Shown here: one piece after another, positions 25,827-35,200 of the stretch
Numbering within the stretch: position 1 is the first letter of the stretch
How the letters are laid out: the number at the start of each line of letters is the position of its first letter
NCBI GenBank assembly: GCA_016709005.1
Contig: JADJEU010000003.1
Location: forward strand, 62,001 to 126,000
Length of the DNA stretch: 64,000 nucleotides
Reading direction: 5' to 3'
Source of the DNA: Crocinitomicaceae bacterium
GTDB lineage: Bacteria > Bacteroidota > Bacteroidia > Flavobacteriales_D > Crocinitomicaceae
The notes under the pieces: model-generated
Databases searched by the model: none
Told to the model about the DNA's origin: nothing
What the model saw: the letters and a program-made list of their open reading frames with translations, nothing else
Made by a program: the position numbers and the translations under genes

Positions 25827-27370
25827 TTAATAAATAATTATTTTTTGCGTGCGTGCTTCATCTCCTGATTTGATGTGCACAAAATAAATTCCGCTTTCAA
25901 GATTTAGATTTAAATCACGTGATTCTGTCAATTCAAATTCTTGCATTACTAAATCACCTGTGACAGAATAAATAGAAATTGAAACGGGTTTTGAAATTTG
26001 AATTTTGAAATTTCCGCTTGATGGATTTGGGAAAATGCTTAGTTCCAAAGGTGTGTTTTGATCAATAGTTTCAAGGAAAATTTCATTGCACGGAAAAATG
26101 GTGGTGTTGTAAAAATTCTGAACATGGTCAGCCGTAAATAAAAGTTCGTTTACGTTTTCAAGTGCGTTGCCTGCTTCTTGATTAAATACAAATGCAAAAT
26201 CAAAACACAAAGAAGCGTCAGTATCTAAATCATACGCCATTGATGAGATAATTATTCTCCTGTCTCCGAGAGGATTGCCTTCTGTGAATTCGTTCCATCC
26301 AGTTTCTGAAAACGGATTGCCTGAATAAGCAAAACTTGTGGGTGTTGTTCCGTCATTCAGAAACAAACTACCGTTCCACGTTGCGCTCATGAAAGTATAA
26401 TAATACCAGAATAGAATTTGGCGCGGATGGAACATCCAGATCCGCTATTGAAATAAGTAATGGACCCGGCGCCTTCATTTAGCATCTTGGCGCCAAAGGC
26501 AGGCGGGTTTGTTCCGTAGCCGGGCTGTCCACCAGAACCAGGATCCGTTGATGATCCGTTATAGCCATAGGCAAGACTTCGAATAGAATCAGATGCAATA
26601 TAGTCATCTGTTGCGTTGCCAATATCCGGAGCCATAAAAAGTCCAAACCTAAAATCTACATAATTGGTATCTCTTCTATTAAACACTTTTGCATTTAAAA
26701 AAGTAGTGTTGTTGATTTCAGGATCAGTTGAAATGTACTGATAAAATAATGCGTGCACTTCAATTCCAAAAGCAGTTCCACCTGTATTCATGTGTGGTTG
26801 GGCTTCATCATTCATGATAATATAAATAGCCATGTCACCTTGAAAGTAAGGATAGTCGCCATCCAAAGGATTATAAATTTGATCACCGTTTGCATCTAAA
26901 TAGGGTGCAAGTTGAGCAGCAATTCCATCTGCTGTGTTTCCGTTGCCGGGCCATTCTGAGATTGCGGCATCAGGTACATAACCTGTAGCTGTATAATTGG
27001 CTATATGATAATTAACCTGCTCACGTGTTATTCTCCACATTGAATTGCCATAATCCAAAATATAATCTGCCGAATTGTAATCATTTGATATTGGACCGGG
27101 AAATAAATCATGCCCTGAGTATCCGGCGCAGGCGGCGTGCAGCGTGCTGTCTGTTTCTAAGCCCGTCATCCAAAATGACATAGCATATGTGGTATGATTG
27201 CCACTGCCTTTTGGAATTTCATAACCAGCGTTTGAATTCATGAGATCATTAAAAAAAGTACCGTAGTTGCTGAGTGATGCATTGACATTGTTGGCATCTA
27301 ATTGCATTTGTGTTTGTGAATGACTTGTTACACTCAGAAGAAGGACGGTGATTAAAAAAGTTGCTTTCAT
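25827..27370 (-). CDS. T9SS cargo protein (copy B), one frameshift
   Basis: Two overlapping frames, 27370-26387 and 26435-25827, form one protein of about 513 residues. It has a signal peptide (MKATFLITVLLLSVTSHSQ), the block YEIPKGSGNHTTYAMSFWMT, the acidic loop DANGDQIYNPLDGDYPYFQG near residue 165, and VDFRFGLFMAPDIGN near 252. The shift is near 26400-26430, where one frame ends FYSGIIILS and the other continues FWYYYTFMSATWNG. The C-terminus is a type A sorting domain nearly identical in DNA to that of copy A, while the N-terminal halves differ much more. I do not recognise the catalytic or binding role. Confidence 0.8.
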
Positions 27371-27460
27371 ACCTTTGGTTTGAACTAAATTAAGAAGGTG
27401 TTAAATGCAAGAAGGTTTTTAATTTGACGGATAAATTGATTTTTATACTACTCAGCCGCG

Positions 27461-27540
27461 CCCCGGATAGCAGCGGCAGCTTGTAAAGTTTTTTCAACTT
27501 TACAACTACAGCGGAGAGCCGGTTAAGGCGCCCAAGTGAC
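27461..27540. repeat. GGATAGCAGCGG-type intergenic element
   Basis: A GC-richer block in the 27371-27621 gap contains GGATAGCAGCGG, a hairpin TTGTAAAGTT/AACTTTACAA (about 27479-27503) and then ACAGCGGAGAGCCGG. The same GGATAGCAGCGG core occurs before secA at 49999. Nothing else is seen in this gap apart from a -7 box for fabD. Confidence 0.6.
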
Positions 27541-27590
27541 ATACTTCAGTTAAGCATGCACAGATTAAAAACATATATCAAACTAAATTC

Positions 27591-27598
27591 TAAATTTG
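27591..27598 (+). promoter_or_regulatory. Candidate -7 box for fabD
   Basis: TAAATTTG, a perfect TAnnTTTG match, 23 bases before the fabD start codon. Confidence 0.4.
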
Positions 27599-27621
27599 CA
27601 TCAAACTAAAAATCACAAAAA

Positions 27622-28501
27622 ATGAAAGGATATATTTTTCCAGGTCAGGGTGCGCAGTTTGTAGGAATGGGGAAGGACCTTTACGATAATTCACCGCTTG
27701 CAAAAGACTTGTTTGAAAAAGCAAATGAAATTTTAGGTTTTCGGATTACGGATATTATGTTTTCAGGAACCGATGAAGATTTGAAACAAACTAAAGTAAC
27801 TCAGCCAGCAATCTTTTTGCATTCAGTAATTCTTGCAAAAGTATTGGGAGAAAATTTTAAACCGCAAATGGTTGCGGGTCACTCTTTGGGTGAACTTTCT
27901 GCTTTGGTAGCAAATGGTGTTTTGCAATTTGAAGATGGCCTTAAATTGGTTTCAAAACGTGCGCTTGCTATGCAAAAAGCATGTGAGGCAGTACCGTCAA
28001 CGATGGCAGCTATTTTAGGTTTGGAAGATGAAGTGATTGAAAAAATTTGTGCTACGATTGATGGAGTGGTGGTGCCTGCAAATTATAATTCACCCGGACA
28101 ATTAGTAATTTCTGGATCCATTCCGGCAGTAGAAGCAGCTTGTGCAAAATTGACAGAAGCGGGTGCAAAACGTGCAATGATTTTACCGGTTGGTGGAGCA
28201 TTCCACTCCCCTTTAATGGAGCCGGCGCGCGAAGAATTGGCAGCAGCAATTGAAGCAACTCATTTTGCAAATCCAACCTGTCCGGTTTATCAAAACGTGA
28301 ATGCAAAAGCGGTAACTGATCCGGCTGAAATAAAAGAATTTAGTGATGCAATTAACTGCACCGGTAAAATGGACTCAAATCATGAATCAGATGATTGCAG
28401 ACGGATGCACATCGGTTGTAGAAGTTGGTCCGGGAAAAGTATTGCAGGGATTGTTTAAAAAAGTAGATCGCGCATTTCCAACGGAGAGTGCGGTGATGTA
28501 A
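27622..28501 (+). CDS. fabD: Malonyl CoA-ACP transacylase FabD (3' frameshift)
   Basis: FabD loads malonyl groups onto acyl carrier protein for fatty acid synthesis. The start is certain (MKGYIFPGQGAQFVGMGKDL), the nucleophile serine lies in VAGHSLGELSALV near residue 91, and the active-site histidine in GGAFHSPLMEPAR near 196. The open frame stops at 28458 with an implausible tail. Shifting frame near 28337-28345 restores LTAPVKWTQIMNQMIADGC, VVEVGPGKVLQGLFKKV and a stop at 28499-28501, the expected family ending at about 292 residues. A hairpin plus T run follows directly. Confidence 0.92.
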
Positions 28502-28513
28502 AAAAATATCGCA

Positions 28514-28540
28514 GGGGACGGGCTCGCCCCGTCCTTTTTT
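28514..28540 (+). terminator. Repeat hairpin acting as fabD terminator
   Basis: GGGGACGGG-CTCG-CCCCGTCC (28514-28534) followed by six T. The hairpin is the same as in the 79-bp repeat at 23995, so a repeat family member appears to supply the terminator. Confidence 0.65.
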
Positions 28541-28700
28541 GTTGATGGGTTTGCGGTTTTTGGTTGATTGGTTGAAAGGTTTTTGGTTGATGGGTTGCGC
28601 GTTTTTTGTTGACAGGATGATGGTTTTTTTGTTGATGGTTTTGCGGTTTTTTTGTTGATGGGTTTTTTGTTGATGGGTTGATAGTTTTTTTGTGGATGAA
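28541..28700 (+). repeat. GTTGATGGG-type degenerate tandem array
   Basis: About ten irregular copies of GTTGATGGGTT or GGTTGATTGG separated by T runs of 4-7 bases, with inserted GCGG. The same word follows the hairpin in the 79-bp repeat at 24015. No gene is seen in 28502-28901; the frames there only translate the repeat. Confidence 0.7.
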
Positions 28701-28901
28701 TTGATTTCCACGTTTCATAGCATAATTTTGTAGGGGCGAGGTTGCTGAGCGAATTTGAAGCATCATTCGCCTTTTTTTTGTGCTGGTGCCTGCAACGATT
28801 TACTTCATTTTTTCTTCGCGGGCGCTACATGAAATAAAATATAACACAACCTTAATCGTCTTCAACGTATTCAGTATTAACTTTAAACTAAAATCAAAAT
28901 C

Positions 28902-29825
28902 ATGCAAACCATTTTAGGCGCTAACGGAACCATTGGTTCATTGCTTGCGAAAGAATTAAATCAGTACACAAAAAATATTCGTCTGGTAAGTCGCAATCCA
29001 AAAAAAGTAAACGATACGGATGAACTTTTTCCGGCAGATTTGTCGGATGTCACGCATGTTGATAAAGCAGTTGCAGGTTCTGAGGTAGTTTACTTGATGG
29101 TTGGTTTTGATTATAAAACAAAAGTGTGGCAAGAGAAGTGGCCCAAGCTGATGCGTGCGACCATTGATGCGTGTATTAAACACCAGGCAAAATTGGTTTT
29201 CTTTGACAACGTGTACATGTACGATCCAAAATCAATTCCGCACATGACAGAAGATGCACCGCTGAATCCAACCAGTAAAAAAGGAATGGTGCGCAAAGAA
29301 ATTGCAGATATGTTGATGAATGAAGTGCGCGCCGGAAAATTGAAAGGACTCATTGCGCGATCTGCTGATTTTTACGGACCAAAAAATGAAAAAAGTTTTT
29401 TGATTGAAGTGGTGTATAAAAATTACCTCAAAAAGAAAAAAGCAAATTGGTTTATGGATCATTCTGTCAAACATTCGTTCACGTATACACCAGATGCTGC
29501 TAAAGCAACTGCGCTGCTTGGTAACACAGATGATGCCTACAATCAGGTTTGGCATTTACCAACTGATCCAAACGCATTAACCGGCAAACAAATGATTGAA
29601 CTTTTTGCAAAAGAAATGAAGGTTGAACCAAAATTTTCAGTGATGCCCATGTACATGCTGAAATTTGCTGGAATTTTTATTCCACTTTTACGTGAGATGC
29701 CGGAGATGATGTATCAGTATGATCGCACGTATATTTTTGACTCATCCAAATTTGATAAGCGATTTAGTTTTAAAACAACAACGTATCAAGAAGGGGTGAA
29801 GGCTATTGTTGCGAGTGGGGAATAA
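28902..29825 (+). CDS. NAD(P)-binding Rossmann-fold protein (NmrA/epimerase-like)
   Basis: An atypical short-chain dehydrogenase or epimerase. The N-terminal dinucleotide motif reads TILGANGTIGSLLAKEL (residues 3-19), followed by LVSRNPKK, AVAGSEVVYLMVGFDYKTK and VFFDNVYMYDP, which resembles the NmrA/sugar-epimerase-like extended family. RSADFYGPKNEKS near 152 is the usual substrate-side segment. The YxxxK catalytic pair is not clear in its standard place, so oxidoreductase activity is uncertain. 307 residues, monocistronic. Confidence 0.85.
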   Translation: MQTILGANGTIGSLLAKELNQYTKNIRLVSRNPKKVNDTDELFPADLSDVTHVDKAVAGSEVVYLMVGFDYKTKVWQEKWPKLMRATIDACIKHQAKLVFFDNVYMYDPKSIPHMTEDAPLNPTSKKGMVRKEIADMLMNEVRAGKLKGLIARSADFYGPKNEKSFLIEVVYKNYLKKKKANWFMDHSVKHSFTYTPDAAKATALLGNTDDAYNQVWHLPTDPNALTGKQMIELFAKEMKVEPKFSVMPMYMLKFAGIFIPLLREMPEMMYQYDRTYIFDSSKFDKRFSFKTTTYQEGVKAIVASGE

Positions 29826-29837
29826 GTTTGAACGATG

Positions 29838-29936
29838 TTGCTTCGACTACGCTCAGCAACCGGTTTAAATGAGCCAGATCCAAGTAGAAACTTGTTCTAT
29901 ACAGAGCTGCGGTCACTGAGCGGAGCCGAAGTGACC
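29838..29936. repeat. Inverted-end intergenic repeat (TGAGCGnAGnCGAA type)
   Basis: The left end is GTTGC-TTCGACTACGCTCA-GCAAC and the right end GGTCACTGAGCGGAGCCGAAGTGACC (29911-29936), each a small hairpin; the inner CTGAGCGnAGnCGAA blocks are in opposite orientation. The word is widespread between genes in Bacteroidota. Confidence 0.65.
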
Positions 29937-30005
29937 AAAGCGTATTGGATTCTCCGTTTTTTGAATTTGTAATTTTCCTTTCCCCTTTGTACCTTTCAAG
30001 GGAAT

Positions 30006-31145
30006 ATGAAAAATCTTCTTCTCCTTTTTGGAATTTTGACATTTGAATTTGTAATTTTCTCACAACCAATTCCTCAATTTGGCCCTGAAAAAAAAGTGAC
30101 CATTACGGGACTTACTCACGACGCCATGGAAGTTTTTATTTCGGCCGATGAGCAAACACTTTTTTTTAATTCGCTGAACTCGGGTGGTAATACAAATCTC
30201 TACTATGCAACGCGTGTTGATGATACAACCTTTACTTATGTTGGACTTGTTGGCAATACCTATGACCCGTCCATAGACCATTTAGATGGAGTTCCTTCCT
30301 TAGATGTGAACGACCGATTTTTTTGGGTATCGCTGCGCGATTATCCAACCATTTATGAAAATCTTCTGAACTCAGATTATAGTGGAGGAAGTGTCACAAG
30401 CATCAAACATACCTATGGAGATTTTAATGTTTACTTACCCGGCTGGTTGATTATGGATGCTGCTGTTAGTTATGATGGAGATTTGCTTTATTATGTGAAC
30501 GCTTATTTTAATTCGTGTCCATTTGGAATGCCTTGTGACGCACTGATAGGTGTTGCTGAAAAAGTAGATGACACCACCTTTAATAAATTACCAAATACAG
30601 ATGGTGTTTTTTCAAATGTGAATGATCCGAATTACATTGTGTATGCACCGCAAGTTACCGTGGATGGAAAGGAGCTTTATTTTACGCGCATTCTGGACGG
30701 AACTATAAATTCAGAACTTTGCGTTTCAGTGAGAGAAGATATTGCTGATACCTTTAGTTTGCCAACGGTAATTTATTCAAATGATGGTTTTGTTCCGGAA
30801 GCTATCTCGGTAACTAATGATAAATCAAAAATATATTATCATCAGAAAAATAGTTTAGGCGTATTTGAAGTGTATATGCGTTATCGCACTGCAACTTTAA
30901 ATATGAATGAAGATCAAAAAGGAAACTTGATTGTATTTCCAAATCCAACGGCTGATCTTTTGCAGCTTCAATTGCCACAACCGCAATCAAATTTTACTGT
31001 GAAGATTTTTTCAACGACAGGACAGTGCTGTTTGGTTTTTCAGAACGAAACAACATTCAGTGTCGCCGGTTTACCCGCGGGCATGTATGTTGCAGAATTG
31101 GAAACTGAAAGTGGAATTTTCAGAACAACGTTTGAAAAAAAATAG
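30006..31145 (+). CDS. Secreted PD40/beta-propeller-like protein with T9SS sorting domain
   Basis: The protein has a signal peptide (MKNLLLLFGILTFEFVIFSQ) and several PD40-like strands, for example EVFISADEQTLFFNSLNSGG near 42, DAAVSYDGDLLYYVNAYF near 150 and PQVTVDGKELYFTRIL near 215, suggesting a TolB-like propeller. The last 80 residues are a type A sorting domain: LIVFPNPTADLLQLQL, then LPAGMYVAELETESGIF. 379 residues, intact. It is probably exported by the T9SS; ligand unknown. TACCTTTC at about 29990 could be its -7 box. Confidence 0.82.
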   Translation: MKNLLLLFGILTFEFVIFSQPIPQFGPEKKVTITGLTHDAMEVFISADEQTLFFNSLNSGGNTNLYYATRVDDTTFTYVGLVGNTYDPSIDHLDGVPSLDVNDRFFWVSLRDYPTIYENLLNSDYSGGSVTSIKHTYGDFNVYLPGWLIMDAAVSYDGDLLYYVNAYFNSCPFGMPCDALIGVAEKVDDTTFNKLPNTDGVFSNVNDPNYIVYAPQVTVDGKELYFTRILDGTINSELCVSVREDIADTFSLPTVIYSNDGFVPEAISVTNDKSKIYYHQKNSLGVFEVYMRYRTATLNMNEDQKGNLIVFPNPTADLLQLQLPQPQSNFTVKIFSTTGQCCLVFQNETTFSVAGLPAGMYVAELETESGIFRTTFEKK

Positions 31146-31247
31146 TCGACGTTTGGTGATCCGGCAATAAAATTCACTCTTCTAAATCGAGTTAAAGAGT
31201 GGAGCCCCCTCAATATTTGCGAATGTTTTGTGAGTCTGAAATTATTT

Positions 31248-31255
31248 TATCTTTG
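31248..31255 (+). promoter_or_regulatory. Candidate -7 box for the 31273 gene
   Basis: TATCTTTG, a perfect TAnnTTTG match, 17 bases before the ATG at 31273; TTTG at 31227-31230 lies 17 bases upstream, slightly closer than usual. Confidence 0.4.
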
Positions 31256-31272
31256 GATGACCTCAAATTCAT

Positions 31273-31718
31273 ATGCAAAATTTTAAACCAATCGGACCAA
31301 TAGAATACGGTGCAGGTTTTATTGAACTCAAACAAGAAGGCTATTTTTTGTTCGTATGAAAGATAACTCTGTTTCAACTGTTGAAACAGTTATGGAGTCA
31401 CAAAAAATGATGGTTGAAATGTTGCCTGAAGGACCCATTTTTATTTTGGTGAATTCTGGTTTGAATTCTACCTCGGATGATGATATTTACGATTACATCA
31501 ACAAATCAGATTTCAAAAAACGGGTGAAAGCGCAAGCCATTATTGTGCATGATTTAGCAACGCGTTTAATGGGAAATATTTTTTTACGTTTTGTCAAAGG
31601 TGAACGCGCCATCAAAATTTTTTCAACGCAGAACGATGCTGAAAAATGGTTGTTTGAACGCATGGCAAATGGCGTGGATGAAAACGGCGCAAAGTCAAAA
31701 CGATTGATGTTGGTTTAG
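31273..31718 (+). CDS. Small DUF7793/STAS-like protein (frameshift near the start)
   Basis: A frame from 31273 (MQNFKPIGPIEYGAGFIELK) stops at 31359 right after a T6 run (31344-31349), and a second frame from 31356 continues MKDNSVSTVETVMESQKMMV to 31718. Adding one T joins them as one protein of about 148 residues. The joined sequence has the shape of small STAS-like Bacteroidota proteins grouped as DUF7793: FILVNSGLN (beta strand before a variable loop), VKAQAIIVHDLATRLMGNIF and IKIFSTQNDAEKWLFE at the end. The family call is from resemblance only. Role unknown. Confidence 0.65.
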
Positions 31719-31733
31719 TCCGATCTTTTATTC

Positions 31734-32255
31734 TTAAACTTGATTGTATCGGTCACTGTATTGTTGAACCAACTCGCGATATTTTTGCGCTTTGGCAGCA
31801 TCAAATTTGTCCAGAATTCTTCCATGTTCATCTTGTCCGATAATGCATGCCCAGTAGGATTCAATCGTTCCCCATTCGGTAACTTTATAATTATCACGCG
31901 CAAGAATGGTTTCAAAATTTACTTTTTGACCGCTTGCATCTTTTTCAAACATCATAGCTGCTTTTATACGCGCATAATTTTCAAGTGTACAAGGTTCCGC
32001 ACCGCCAGAAAGTTCTGCAAGACAGCGTTGATATTCTGGCATAAAAACTTGCTGAATAGCCATGGCATGTTGAGCATTCATCATCATCGCAGTCCAGCCT
32101 GATTTTGCTTTTTCCCAATCTTCATTTGATACACCATTTTCACTTGCAATCTGGGCATGACGATCAGTTTCTTCAGGTTGCGTTTTAGACATGAGCGCAC
32201 ACAATTTTGCATATTGTGTTAATGACACTCCGGCAATTGGTTCAAATTGTGACAT
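31734..32255 (-). CDS. Conserved hypothetical cytoplasmic protein
   Basis: A 173-residue soluble protein without signal or membrane segments. It starts MSQFEPIAGVSLTQYAKLCA and has two similar helical parts, EDWEKAKSGWTAMMMNAQH and ESYWACIIGQDEHGRILDKF, rich in Trp and Met. I do not recognise a named family. It lies 7 bases downstream of the PNGase F-like gene's stop side only in the reverse sense (the larger gene is downstream at 32263), so the two run in tandem with this gene last. Confidence 0.75.
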   Translation of the reverse strand: MSQFEPIAGVSLTQYAKLCALMSKTQPEETDRHAQIASENGVSNEDWEKAKSGWTAMMMNAQHAMAIQQVFMPEYQRCLAELSGGAEPCTLENYARIKAAMMFEKDASGQKVNFETILARDNYKVTEWGTIESYWACIIGQDEHGRILDKFDAAKAQKYRELVQQYSDRYNQV

Positions 32256-32262
32256 AGTTTTT

Positions 32263-35200
32263 TTAGTTTATGATGATACGTTCAGTGTGGATAGCATTGT
32301 CTGATACAACGCGGACTAAATACATTCCTGGTGGAACATCTGTGAGTGAAATATTTTTTTCTAGATAACCTTCGGGATTATTTTCAGAAATCGTTTCAAG
32401 ATAAACCAACGCGCCCAATTCATTGTACACTGTAATTTCTATCTGATCACCAGTAAAATGATCCAGGACTAAACTGAAATCACCTTGATTTGGATTTGGA
32501 TAAACAGTAAATGCAGGTGCTACAGAAGTTGCATCATCAACGCTCAATGAATATCCAACGGTGAACGAAAATTTTGAATAGTGTCCAAAGTCCGGATCGA
32601 AAGTATAGATGGTAGAACCACCTACTTTGCGAAGTCTTAAGAATCCGGAAGTTTCTCCTTCTCCGCCATCTGAAACGGGAATTGCAGAATACCAGAATGA
32701 AATTCCATCGTGATCTGTATCTGTAATTTCAAGCGTATAACATCCCGGATCCAAATACATGGTGTCTTTATATTCTGTCGTATTGGTTAAAGTTGTGCGT
32801 GAAAAAATAATATTTCCATCTTGATCTTTCAGCATCAAATCATTTTCGATTGACTTGTTGTTTGTTTTGAACCAGATATAAAATGGATCTGAAATTGTTG
32901 CCGTGGGCTCAAATGAAACGGTATACACATCGTTGTTACTGTATTCATCAAATTGCCCGTTGGCTTTGTAAATTCTTGCCGAGAAGGTGGTCATACCTTG
33001 ATAGTCATACCACCATTCTGGTTCAACCGGAATTTCAATCATCTCTTCTTCTAAAAATTCAAGGTTACCGGTCCAGTGATACGTAACTACATTGTCAAAT
33101 TCTCCAACCCAAACATTAATTTCTGCACTTGTTAATGTGGTTGATCCTGTGTTTCTGATAATGATTCTTGGATTTTGACAGGTTGGATTAAACTTGCTGT
33201 AATACTTCCAGTCGTTTGGATTTAATACATCTACAATCGCTGCGTCCAATGAAAAATTTGGAGCACCATAGGTAATCAAATGCATACTCATGACATAATT
33301 TCCATTGCCTTGTGCCGGATCAGAAACAGGTACATCTTCAATATCATAATCAATACTTGTTGTTGCACCGGAGGTAACAAAAGGCGTGATGTCAAATTCG
33401 TAATCGGTTACTTTATCTCCCGGGCACCAGCCTTCACGTGCATACGGCCAGGTTCCGCCCTGCCCGATATTTGGATTATCTCCGCACTCAGTATCTTGCC
33501 AAATTTCCCATAAAAAACGTGAGGTACCATCAATTAAAATTTCATGTTCACGTCCTGCACCATTTCCCCACTCACAACAATTGTTAGAACCGTTGTGACC
33601 ATGTCCTGTAATACGTGTACGTAGTTTATACATGTCACCCGCCGGATCAAGATTCACCGTTTGCGCAGAAAGATTGATGTCATTATCTAAACCCGAGTAA
33701 GAGTAGCTTTGTAAGCCATCCCAAAGTTGTTCAACACCTAATACGTCGCGCGGAGGAGTTCCAACGACAAAAACAAATTTTACATCAATCAACTCTTGCG
33801 TGTTGTGTGCGCCAAAATCAACATCGTCCATTAAGAGCGATTGATAATCTGTGACATCATAAACGTATGTAAATCCATTTGGTCCCAAATCAAAACCAAT
33901 TCCATAAGGTGTAATGTATCTTCCAATTTCAAACGGAATAATAATTTCATACGGCTCTTCGTAGTAAGTGAGTATTGAATTTGTCAATGTTGCATTTGCA
34001 GCATGAAAAGTAGAATCTATTTTTACACCCAAATGATTGTAGAGATACGAATAGCCTTGAGCCCATTTATTTTGAATGGATGCAATGGTAAATTTTCTGC
34101 CATCAACCTGATATTCCAAAATATCAATTGGAGAAACAAGTGTAGAATCTAAAACTAAAACGGAGTCAAGTTGGCTTGTATAAGTTCCTTGAACAAAAAT
34201 AATATTAGGTCTGAGTGTAGAAATTGTAAGACCAGTTTGTGCATTATCATTGTGTTGAATCATTCCTGGTTCAGTGGTCATAGCATGATGATTATTGCCA
34301 GATTTATCAAGCACGGATGCATCATTGTCAAAATCATAATACAAAACCAGATTTGCATAATTTGGATGCGCCGGCGTAATTTTTTGATTCATCCAATTTG
34401 CAATTTCTGTTGCTGAAATTTCTGTATTCCAAACCGTGAACTCATCAATTTTTCCTGCCCAAAAATTAGTTCCACTTGCTGAATTTCCAATTCTGAATTT
34501 GTTGACAATTCCGGCTTCTAAATTTTTTCCAGTACCCGAATGCCAGAGAATTCCATCTCTATAAATTTCCATTGTTCCGTCGGTAGCATTTTTGGTGAAA
34601 GCCCAATAATGCCATTGATCTTCATAGTCAATGGTGGCTGCCGCTTTTTCAATTCGATCATAACCAGCACCCGTTCCTTCATCCCAATAGATACTACCAT
34701 TTGACCATGGGAAGTGAATATTCATGATGCGATTATCCAAGCTGTCATAGGTTTCCATGATGGATGTGTTTGCAGGTAAAAAATTTGGATCGCCATTTGC
34801 CCAAAATGTAATCGTCAGCTGATCTTGAAAATCGTAGTTTGTCAAATTAACATCTGCCCATTCACCGGCTTCAATATTCAGATAGCCTAAACGCTCATTC
34901 GTGTAGACAACAGAATTATTGGAGGTCACACTGGCGTTCAATTCTGTATTCATTCCACCGCTCACTTGATTCTCAAAAGAAATATCCATCAGAATTGAAG
35001 AAGTTCCATCATAATTAAATGGATAGGTGAGATTAATAGTTTGAATTCCGGTTGCGGTAAAACTTGTATTCATATCATAAACCTTAGTCCATCCTGTTTC
35101 ATCAAATGCTATTAAATCAGTAGCTGAAGTATGTTTCATTTTGATGATCAGATGCCCCATGCTGCTTCCATTGGCGCTGAGATCAAATCGAAGTTTTGAA

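Noticed and set aside
28352..28766. Minus-strand frames rich in Gln, Asn, Thr and Lys after fabD
   Set aside because: They only read through the GTTGATGGG array and the corrected 3' end of fabD.
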